Positions 9,437-18,300 of a DNA stretch of 24,647 nucleotides are shown here, piece by piece (within the stretch, counting starts at the first letter, position 1; each line of letters begins with the position of its first letter). Source of the stretch: Smittium mucronatum (lineage: Eukaryota; Kickxellomycota; Harpellomycetes; Harpellales; Legeriomycetaceae); NCBI GenBank assembly GCA_001953115.1, contig LSSL01006011.1:1-24647 (forward strand), in the 5' to 3' direction. The translations under genes and the position numbers were made by a program. Below the pieces are notes generated by a model. It did not search any database, was not told the DNA's origin, and saw nothing but the letters and a program-made list of their open reading frames with translations.

Positions 9437-10837
9437 ATGACTGAAAAGCTTACTACCTATTGCATAGTCTCGGGCCTTATAGTCTCTCTGGCCTCGTTCC
9501 AGTTTGGCTACAAGTTATCCGAACTGAACAATATCAAAGATCCCATAATTAGCTGCGACCTGAACGCACCTAGAATCCTGAACGTCCCCGTATGCTTGCC
9601 CATGTCTGATACGTACTTTGGCCTTGTAACCTCCATATTCGCTATTGGTGGTTTGGTCGGTGCCTTTTTCGGCGGCTACTGTTCCGAAAAGTACGGAAGG
9701 AAAAAGTACTTGGTTTTCAATGCCCTCTTCTTTTTGGTCGGTTCATTAATCGAACTGTTCGCTACCACTCCTGGTATGCTGGTCGCCGGCCGGTTCATTT
9801 CGGGGCTCGGGTCGGGTGGTGGCGTTGTCACTGCTCCCATGTACTTGACTGAAATTGCCACTGTTAGTTCTCGCGGCTTTTTAAATACGTTCAACCAGAT
9901 GTTGATAGTTACTGGCATTTTCATTGCCCAACTTATGGGCTACTTTTTCAATACCGGTAATCGTTGGCGCTACGTCATTGTACTTGCAGTTGTCTCCAGT
10001 GTAGTAAACATGCTCACCATGCTTCTAGTTGTTGAAAGCCCAAAGTACTTGATATCTAAGGGTAAATTGCCAGAAGCCAGAATTGCTCTGTCCAGACTAC
10101 GCGGCACATCTTTTGTCGACGATGAAATATCTTCTTGGGAACGAGCCGACTCAAAACTCCCCGAGTCCCCGCATCTTGACGATCTCGAACCGGAAAATAA
10201 AGAGAGTATCAGTTTAATCAAAATTCTGTTTATGAAAAAGTACCGCCTATCCCTCATCCTCGTGTTTTCCCTGATGACGTCGCAGCAATTGTCCGGTATC
10301 AACACCGTCTTCTTCTACTCAAACTCCATCTTTTCCAAAATGTTCTCCCAATCTTTAAGCGCTATCCTCACCCTCGTCGTTGGCGCTATCAACGTCATCT
10401 TCACCATGTTCACCGTCTTCATCATGGACAAAATCGGCCGCAAAACTTTCCTCCTCATCTCAATGGGCTCCATGGCCGTCAGCCTCGCTATCCTCACCAT
10501 CTCCCTCGTCCTCAAAGTCGATATCCTCTCCGTCGTCGCTATCTATCTCACCACCATCTCCTTCATTACTGGTCTCGGTGCTCTCCCTTACCTCATCGCC
10601 ACCGAACTCTTTGACCAGCGCGGCATGTCCGCCGGAAACACCGTCTCCATCTCCGCCAACTGGATTTGGACTTTTGTCATTGGCGTCTCCTTCTTCTCCC
10701 TCCAGGAACGGCTCGGCGATTACGTCTTTATCCTCTTTATCGGGTTCCTCCTCCTCTTCAGCTCCTTCTTTTACATCTTCCTCCCCGAAACTAAAGATAA
10801 AACTTATAATGTCGTCGCCAAAGAATTCAAGTTTTGA
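9437..10837 (+). CDS. GLUT-like MFS sugar transporter, copy A
   Basis: An intronless gene of 466 residues encodes a 12-helix sugar porter of the major facilitator superfamily. Seen motifs: QFGY in helix 1 (22-25), the loop 2-3 signature GGYCSEKYGRKK (79-90), GR (118-119), YLTEIA (136-141), NQ (153-154), WR (177-178), VESPKYL at the end of helix 6 (199-205), a central cytosolic loop (about 205-268), QQLSGIN in helix 7 (283-289), DKIGRK in loop 8-9 (331-336), LPYLIATELF in helix 10 (383-392) and PETKDKT after helix 12 (450-456). These fit facilitative hexose carriers of the GLUT type; the exact sugar and membrane are not readable. Compared with copy B, the usual Pro after EIA is missing (IATVSSRG). 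The ATG at 9437 is the only in-frame one, but similarity to copy B seems to continue upstream of it. From about 10285 the codons become strongly C-ending. Confidence 0.9.
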   Translation: MTEKLTTYCIVSGLIVSLASFQFGYKLSELNNIKDPIISCDLNAPRILNVPVCLPMSDTYFGLVTSIFAIGGLVGAFFGGYCSEKYGRKKYLVFNALFFLVGSLIELFATTPGMLVAGRFISGLGSGGGVVTAPMYLTEIATVSSRGFLNTFNQMLIVTGIFIAQLMGYFFNTGNRWRYVIVLAVVSSVVNMLTMLLVVESPKYLISKGKLPEARIALSRLRGTSFVDDEISSWERADSKLPESPHLDDLEPENKESISLIKILFMKKYRLSLILVFSLMTSQQLSGINTVFFYSNSIFSKMFSQSLSAILTLVVGAINVIFTMFTVFIMDKIGRKTFLLISMGSMAVSLAILTISLVLKVDILSVVAIYLTTISFITGLGALPYLIATELFDQRGMSAGNTVSISANWIWTFVIGVSFFSLQERLGDYVFILFIGFLLLFSSFFYIFLPETKDKTYNVVAKEFKF

Positions 10838-11200
10838 TCTATCCCACTCCCCCACTCCCCTTCCATCCCCGTCACCACCTCTTTTTTTTAATTTTTTTTT
10901 TGTTTCTATTTCTTTTCACTCCCCTCCCCCCTTCTTCCCTTTCCTCCTTTTTATCTCCATTTTCATATCTCCTTTGATTCATTCTCTCCCCTTTTCTTTT
11001 TATTAGCTCTTATACCCACTATATATACTTTTTATTCTTTGTTAAAGTAGTTTCCTCTACTTTATATTCTTCTACCTTTGATTCATTTATCTCCCGCCTC
11101 TGTTTTCGTTTTATCCTCCCATTTCCTTTTTTTTCCTTTTTTTTCTTGTTTTCCTTCCATTACTTTTAGTCTGTATTACTTTTTCTTTTTTTTTTTTTTT
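10838..11200 (+). other. Polypyrimidine 3' flank of transporter A
   Basis: After the TGA the plus strand is nearly all C and T for more than 300 nt, with C-rich blocks (10845-10880, 10919-10945) and poly(T) runs (for example 11190-11200). The skew continues the pyrimidine-rich coding strand of the last 550 bases of the gene. The stretch probably contains the 3' UTR. A 208-residue Ser/Pro-rich plus-strand frame across the gene end is a by-product of this skew. Confidence 0.6.
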
Positions 11201-12945
11201 GATCCAGCCGATTATCTTAAACTATATTGTCCTAATTTGTCTCTCTCCATTTCACCAATCAACACTATGCATCTTATTACTGTCGCCTTGCATCAATAAC
11301 ATATGTACTTTTATTTAACTTTCTATTAAACTATTCATTAACAGATTTTCACGTCCCTAAACAACGTTGTCATCAAGAACTTTTCTTTTCTTTCCTATAA
11401 AACGAAATTCAAACATTAAATTGTATGTTGGCTAGTTTAAGATTGCTCAATGCCACCTATTCTCTATATAAATATTGGGTCCAGTACACGTTCCCAGTCA
11501 TAATTTACTCAACTCCCTTCCCTTCGCTCACTAACTTTTTCTATTATTTGATTTACAACTTTTCCTAAACTATCGGTATATGTTTGCCCTTGCCCCCACC
11601 CCACTTCTAATTTCTCATCTAGGAATTGCTTTATTCATGGATACGTTTCTATGCCCAAAAAAGTAATGGTGCTTTATTTCATCTTCTCCTTTCTACCTCT
11701 ACCTCCACCTCCACCCCCTAGTACAAAAATTAAAGGCTGGAATCGAGTACCCAACCTTTTCTCGCCAAAACCCTGTTTGTATTTCCAGAATCAAATCCAA
11801 TCCGAGATGTATTATATCTAGTTTTCTTTTTTTTTGATTAATTTTCGAAACATTCTAGCTTATTTATACCGCAGACCCTCTCTCTCCCTTGTGTAAGGCA
11901 TGGTCATTAAAAAAAGAAGCCACCCAAATGCGCCTACGTGTATATAAAAGAATTTTCACTGAAACATAGCATCATAGTCCGGTATCATATATTCTCTCTT
12001 ACCTACCATTACCCCCACTACTCCAAAAAAAATTCTCGACCGGGCTGGATTCTTCCCACATTCTCGTTTTTCCTACTTCTAAAAAACTTAATTCAGTTTT
12101 ATGGTTTCATTTGAAAAGTTGCGTGTTTCAGATCAAATTCTTATCGTTTTTTCTCTTGAAGAAAAAAAATTATTGTCTTGATGCACGAAATTCCATACTA
12201 GTGAATAATTTACTTTTGATTCTGTCATAAATCTTTAATAATCAATTGCGAATTCGCTTTTTATTTTTTTTTTAGCAAGGAGTATGGAACAAAAAAGCGT
12301 TTTTTTTTTTTGACAAGTGTAAATAGTCGCTTGATTGATCTTTTGGGGGGGAAAAAACAATCGATTTGAAGTTATTTGCGATTACATTTACAACAAACTG
12401 AATCACCGAGTTGGAAAATCAGTTTTTATTTATTAAATGTTTATCCATAACCCAACTGTAGCATTTGGAGTTTAAAAAATAAAATTATTATAGTTGGGCT
12501 TGGAACTATATATTTTTTAAAAGGTGAGCAAAATCAGCTGTTATTTAATATTCTCTTTATTATTATACTTTTGAGATTTCATTCTTGGCAAAATAATCAT
12601 AGATGTAATATACATGAAAGTTTGATTTTTAAAATTTAAATTTTTGAGAGAAAAAAAAAACAGTTTGCATATTCAATTAGTACTCTCAAAATTTATTCGT
12701 CAAATCTCAATAGAAAAAAAAAATCCATTAATATTTCATTTCTTGGGTCTGGTTGTAAAACGAAATTTTGGAAGGTTTCTTCTTAGTAATATATCTTTTT
12801 TTTAATACTGTTATGTTGGGTAAAAAATTAATTTTAATTTGAAATGCGTCTTGTTGAATAAAAAAGGACTCAACAGGACATATGACCTCCTCCTCTCTTT
12901 CCACCACCTCTAAATGAAAAGCCCCCTAGCTATAACACGTAAAGG

Positions 12946-12970
12946 TTATCATTTATCTGTCCTATAAAAG
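12946..12970 (-). promoter_or_regulatory. Paired GATA motifs next to a TATA string
   Basis: TTATC occurs at 12946-12950 and 12953-12957, i.e. two GATAA cores on the minus strand only 2 bp apart, followed by TATAAAAG at 12963-12970. Paired GATA sites are typical targets of fungal GATA factors. The cluster is nearly 1 kb upstream of transporter B, so a role there is speculative. Confidence 0.25.
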
Positions 12971-13070
12971 AAAAAAAAAACGTTAATCGTTATATTAGGT
13001 AATGAAATATTCTCAGTTCAATTAAAGAAAATAGCTAGTCGTATTTCCAATCCACATAAGGGCACAATCA

Positions 13071-13090
13071 GGTAAACTATATAGTTTACC
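13071..13090. promoter_or_regulatory. Perfect 20-bp palindrome upstream of transporter B
   Basis: GGTAAACTAT is followed directly by its reverse complement ATAGTTTACC with no spacer and no mismatch. It lies 837 bp before the transporter B start and 100 bp after the GATA/TATA cluster. It could be a site for a homodimeric DNA-binding protein, or chance. Confidence 0.4.
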
Positions 13091-13442
13091 CAAAAGTTCA
13101 TTTGAGCTCAACATTGAAAAGCAATTTTTTTTCTGTTGCGAAACAGTCCAAACCTTGATCTGTTATTTTATTAAATATAGTTTCTATTTCATCAACGCCT
13201 TTATAAACACATGGATGATTTCAACTGGAGCTTATTATATCTAAAATTAGTTGCGTGTTGAATTATTTACAAAAGTTTCTCGCGTATTGGAAAATTCTTT
13301 CTTTCACTCTTTTTTTAATTTTTTTTTTTTTGGAACAGTATTTATTGTAGCAAAGCAATAAATCAATATATAAAGGTATTTGAAATGAAGTTTTAACTGG
13401 GTAATTTTTGAATCAGAACAATTTTTTTTTATTAATACACAC

Positions 13443-13455
13443 ATATATATATATA
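13443..13455. repeat. AT dinucleotide microsatellite
   Basis: An alternating A/T run lies just after a CACACA-type string, in the promoter-side spacer of transporter B. Confidence 0.7.
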
Positions 13456-13777
13456 ATAATCAGGCAACTCCAAACATATAGGTATTTTGGAGCTTTAAAT
13501 CGGGTAACTGAGATACATTTTATATTTCTGCCAAAAAAGTAAATTTAAAAAACAACCGCATTTATAAATTGCCAATAAAAAAATTAAAAAAAAGGTACTA
13601 AATAAATATATTGAATATCCAGATGTATTTAGCCGCTATTTATTCTGGTGTTTAATATCTAGCTCCGAGATTTTATATAATTGTTCTGATAATCAATTAT
13701 TAGAATTCCAAGTATAAATATTTCATTTGTCTCAACCATCAAATAAACAATTTAATCTTTTTTTTTTTTGCATTTTA

Positions 13778-13804
13778 TTATATATATGTATATATATATA
13801 TATT
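13778..13804. repeat. TA microsatellite near transporter B start
   Basis: A TA run of about 27 bp with one G interruption ends about 120 bp before the transporter B ATG. Such a run may double as TATA-type core promoter sequence. Confidence 0.6.
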
Positions 13805-13926
13805 AATATCCCTCAAAATTCATCTTGAATAGTTCAATAACATATCTTTGTGCTTTTCAATGCAAATAAGAATATTATAATATCCAACCATATTTAAATC
13901 TAATCCTATTATATTTTTTCCTTGCC

Positions 13927-15381
13927 ATGGCAATTAAAGCTCAAAATATCCCATCCCAATCCTCGTCTTTCGAGCCATTAAAACAGAATCTTACTGCATA
14001 TTGTATAATTTCTGGCCTTATAGTTTCTCTTGCCTCGTTCCAGTTTGGCTACAAACTGTCCGAGATGAACAATATCAAAAATTCCGTAATTCAATGCGAC
14101 TTGTTTTCTCCTAAAATCTTGAACCTTCCAATATGCCTACCAATGTCCGATACGTACTTTGGCCTTGTAACCTCCATATTCGCTATTGGTGGTTTGGTCG
14201 GTGCCTTTTTCGGTGGCTACTGTTCCGAAAAGTACGGGAGGAAAAAGTACTTGGTTTTTAATGCTCTCTTCTTCTTTGTCGGTTCGTTAGTCGAAATGTT
14301 CTCTACCACTCCTGGTATGCTGGTTGCCGGCCGGTTCATTTCTGGGCTCGGGTCGGGTGGCGGCGTTGTTACAGCTCCCATGTACCTGACTGAAATCGCT
14401 CCAATCAAGTACCGTGGTTTTTTAAACACATTCAACCAGATGCTGATAGTTGTCGGTATTTTCATCGCCCAACTCATGGGCTACTTTTTCAATACGGGTA
14501 ATCGTTGGCGCTACGTCATCGTTCTTTCCGTCATATCCAGTGTAGCAAACATGCTCACCATGCTTCTAGTTGTTGAAAGCCCAAAGTACTTGATATCTAA
14601 GGGTAAAGTGCCAGAAGCCAGAATTGCCCTAATTAGACTACGCGGCATATCTTTTGTCGACGACGAAATATCTTTTTGGGAAAATTCCGAATCCGAATTC
14701 TCGAATTCGCTCCAATCCAACCCAAACGATAATAGAACGAACATTGGGCTGATCAAAATAATGACAATGAAAAAGTACCGCCTGGCTCTAATCTTGGCGT
14801 TTTGTCTCCAGACTGCACAACAACTATCTGGCATAAATACCATTTTCTTCTACTCGAACGAAATCTTTTCAAAAATGTTTTCCTCATCGAAAAGTGCCGT
14901 TCTCACCCTGATTGTCGGGTCAGTAAATGTAATTTTCACTCTACTCGTTGAATTCATAATAGACAGGCTCGGCCGCAAAGTTCTCCTACTCGCATCAATG
15001 GGCTCTATGGTTATCTGTCTATCCGTCCTCACCATCTCCCTCGTCCATCGCATCAATATCCTGTCTATAATACTCATCTATCTCACCACCATATCGTTCA
15101 TATCTGGGCTCGGTGCTCTCCCTTACCTCATCGCAACCGAACTCTTTGATCAACGCGCCATGTCCGCCGGAAATACTGTCTCCATCTCCGCTAACTGGAT
15201 TTGGACTTTTGTCATTGGAATGGCTTTCCTCTCCCTCCAAGAAAAATTAGGCGATTACGTAAATATTCTCTTCATCGGGTTCCTAATCATCTTTGGTACC
15301 TTTTTTTATTTATACCTCCCTGAAACCAAAGATAAAACTTACAATGCTGTATCAAAAGAGTTGTTGAATAAACATCTTTAA
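13927..15381 (+). CDS. GLUT-like MFS sugar transporter, copy B
   Basis: An intronless gene of 484 residues, paralogous to copy A. Motifs: QFGY (39-42), GGYCSEKYGRKK (96-107), YLTEIAPIKYRG (153-164, the full loop 4-5 motif with Pro), VESPKYL (216-222), QQLSGIN (298-304), DRLGRK (346-351), LPYLIATELF (398-407), PETKDKT (465-471). By hand count about 86% of residues match copy A up to helix 6 and about 74% after the central loop; that loop (about 251-272) is almost unrelated and two residues shorter. B has an N-terminal extension of 17 residues relative to the annotated start of A and a slightly longer tail (LLNKHL). Start: first in-frame ATG, in context CCATGG. Both genes point right and probably arose by local duplication. 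Substrate is likely a hexose; this is from family knowledge only. Confidence 0.9.
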   Translation: MAIKAQNIPSQSSSFEPLKQNLTAYCIISGLIVSLASFQFGYKLSEMNNIKNSVIQCDLFSPKILNLPICLPMSDTYFGLVTSIFAIGGLVGAFFGGYCSEKYGRKKYLVFNALFFFVGSLVEMFSTTPGMLVAGRFISGLGSGGGVVTAPMYLTEIAPIKYRGFLNTFNQMLIVVGIFIAQLMGYFFNTGNRWRYVIVLSVISSVANMLTMLLVVESPKYLISKGKVPEARIALIRLRGISFVDDEISFWENSESEFSNSLQSNPNDNRTNIGLIKIMTMKKYRLALILAFCLQTAQQLSGINTIFFYSNEIFSKMFSSSKSAVLTLIVGSVNVIFTLLVEFIIDRLGRKVLLLASMGSMVICLSVLTISLVHRINILSIILIYLTTISFISGLGALPYLIATELFDQRAMSAGNTVSISANWIWTFVIGMAFLSLQEKLGDYVNILFIGFLIIFGTFFYLYLPETKDKTYNAVSKELLNKHL

Positions 15382-18300
15382 AACGCCCTATAGGATACCA
15401 TCTATCATATTTATTCTCTTTTTTTTTTTACTCCAATCACCAAAAAATCTAAACTCCTTTTGAATTTTGAATCTGTGAAAAGTAGGGAAATTTCTTTTAT
15501 TTATTCTATTGATCTTTTTCTCGCCATTTCATGTTTTCAGAACAATTCAATATCTATAAAATTCATCCAACTAGAAATTAATCCGGTTTAGCAATCATGA
15601 ACAAAAATTGTATATTTCTAAATATATACAAGATTTTTTTTTATACTTAATTCTAATCAAGGTTTTAAATTTAGATTGCTAATATAAAAGAAAAAAAATG
15701 TTATTTTATAAATTAATTTTCAATAGAGATCTCGGTTAGTTTTGATATATAGTAAAATTGTGGATTTTTCCAAATCTTGTAAAAATTTACAAAAAAACCA
15801 GAAAATACGCTGTCGCAATTCTAAATCAAGGTCATTTTTGCCCTTTTTTTTTCTTTTCCAAAAAATAATAGAGTCGGATATCCATAAACAAATTTGAAAA
15901 TTTCAGAAATTTTTTGTTTTTATAAAACCAATCGATATCGAATTACATGCCCTTAATGGATCTTTTGTGATTTTATAAAATAAATAAATATAATAAAAAC
16001 TCGCAAAATGATTTTTAATATTACTATTATTAAACCGCCCATGAATATTTTTTTGACTAGAAATCTTAAAGATGTAAAAGATTTGCTAATATGGTTTTTT
16101 TTCCGGTTCTATCAAAAGTGGACGCCTTTTGGAGAAAAAAAAACAATTAATAAAAAAAAAACCTCTAAACTTTTGACCCGATAAATCGATCAAAAAAAAG
16201 TAAGAAATTCTTTTTTTCAAAAATGTATAGATTGATTCCAGTATACATTGCATTAAAGAAATAAATAAAAAATATAATGGGTGAGATTACTTTAAAATTC
16301 AGTACTTTCATTAACACTGCGACGATTTTTTGAAAATGTGATTATTTTACAAGTCGGGTATATTAATTGGATATTGGAAGGTGCATTACGTACTTTATGA
16401 TCAAATTAATCAAAATCGATAATTTTTACAAAAGTAACATATTTCAATTATCTTTTCTTTTAAATTTCTATACATTTAAAATGAATCGGAAATATTTTTC
16501 ACTTTATAGAATAAATTATAAAGGTGATTTTATATATATCTAACAGTTTTCCACTTTTTTATACTTTTTATTCTTCCATTATGTCAAAATTAAGATAAAT
16601 ATCAACTATCACCTCTTTATAAAGAGGGAAAACGCTGTTGGGTTTATTAATTCAAATTTTACCGTTATATTACATAAAATATCCATAAATGCTATTAAAA
16701 AAATTAATCAGGCTAACTAGTTATTGATTATTTTGAAATTATTGTTCTAAAAGTCTAAATTAAATCTAATATTCAACCTCACAAGATTTTCCCACCTAAA
16801 AATTCAAAAAAAATTTGTAAGTTTTATTTTATTTGAATGGTAAATCAGAGTTAGTATAAAAAATACAATGTTTGAAACTCTAAAATTATTGAAAAAATAA
16901 ATAAATTTAATTTTCCTTTTAAAATTAAAGAACGGTATGATAACGCAAATATCTTTATTAGCCCAAAATTATCATATTAGTTCAAGAATTTATCACAAAC
17001 TGGTCAACGTCAAAAGAAAATTTTCATATTTTTAATCGAAATATTTCCTCTTTAATGCTATTTGTTTAAAGATTTTATATGATAATTTTAATTTCTCGAA
17101 TTTCTTTACCCTAGAATCAAACTGAAAACTACAAAAGCCAACTTGCTTGACTTTTAAAAAATAAAATTAGTGATTTTATATCAGCAACATCTTGTTATAA
17201 ATATATATATTTTAAGTCAATTTTAGAAACATCATATTTAATTTTTTGAAAAGAACTGCTTTTTTAAATGCCAAAAGACTAAAAAAAATTTTACTGAGTA
17301 GCCATTAAGCTGGGAAGTATATTTAAAATATTTTAAAACATTAAAGACAATGAAAAATCGATCTTGATTTATTTTTTTCTAATAGATTATTAATAGTTGT
17401 GTGATCGATTTTATATTTAAAACATATTTATTACTCATAAACAGTAATAATAAACATTAAATTCGTATACTTTTTAATTAGTATAAATAAAAAGCTTTTT
17501 TTTTTTAATAAACAAATATAATAAATTTATATGTTTTTGGAAGATTTTTCTTTTATTCCATTGAAACCAAATAAATATATCATCTACATATTTATTCTCC
17601 CAGAACATAATATTTAGTAATAATATAATCAGAATAATATTAATTAAGGTTTTCATCAATCTTTTTGAGTTTATTATCAGAAATAAGAGTTTTTATATTT
17701 TTACAAAAAAAATAGTACTCATCTCTTTCTCAGAAAATTAAAGCATAAAAGATCCTAAAGAAAGTAATTACTATAGTCATAATTAGATGTATGCCATGCT
17801 GTGCTATGATGTGATATGCCGAATTTTTTAAAATTAGTGTTTCGATTCAGGTTATTTGTTAAGAATTCGGGCATTTTATAATTACTTTTCTTATAATAAT
17901 TGATTATAATAAATTAATATCACCTTCCTAATACTTTATTTAAATTATAATCTCAATAATTTTAATCCCAAAAATTTAAAAAATCATTTTAAGAGTTTGA
18001 ATGGAAAAAATTACAATATTTCATCCTAAAAAATTAAGGTATATAATTATTCTTATTATTTGATTTTTTTCTAGTTTAGATCAAGTAGAATTAGGATTTC
18101 TTCTATAAAAAATTATATTATTATTATAAAATAAAAATAAAAAATAAAATATTGCTTTTAGCAGAATAAATATGAAAATTATTCATGTTTTATTTATACT
18201 CATAGTCAAAATACATATATATATTCAATTATTAATAGTTTTTTCTACTTTATTTTTTAACTTTAAATAATTTTTCATTTAATAAGCGATATTTATATAA

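Larger units (their letters stand above)
11201..13926. other. Spacer between the two transporter genes
   Basis: No recognisable gene. The part to about 12060 stays pyrimidine-rich on the plus strand and has TATA-like strings at about 11465 and 11941 (TATATAAAAG) with no credible reading frame behind them. One 47-codon ATG frame (11425-11568) is not supported as a gene. From 12100 the DNA is AT-rich with poly(A)/poly(T) tracts, a GATA/TATA cluster, a 20-bp palindrome and AT microsatellites, listed separately. Confidence 0.5.
9437..15381 (+). repeat. Tandem gene duplication of sugar transporters
   Basis: Copies at 9437-10837 and 13927-15381 lie in the same orientation, 3089 nt apart. Nucleotide identity is patchy: 9608-9672 equals 14149-14213 (65 nt) and 10006-10066 equals 14547-14607 (61 nt) without a mismatch, while neighbouring parts differ at many silent sites. 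The intergenic and downstream flanks show no obvious similarity, so the duplication is old or its flanks have been replaced. Confidence 0.8.

Noticed and set aside
9676..10515. Minus-strand frames at 9676-9924, 9970-10305 and 10315-10515, with counterparts at 14217-14477, 14511-14843, 14850-15077 and 15019-15240
   Set aside because: Their similarity between the two loci is only the mirror of the conserved plus-strand transporters.
10380..11006. 208-residue Ser/Pro-rich plus-strand frame and the acidic 131-residue minus-strand frame at 10460-10855
   Set aside because: Both are shadows of transporter A created by its pyrimidine-rich, C-ending codons; their low-complexity composition follows directly from the skew.
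11425..11568. 47-codon ATG frame with aromatic, membrane-like composition
   Set aside because: Too short to distinguish from chance in AT-rich DNA, and no homologue recognised.
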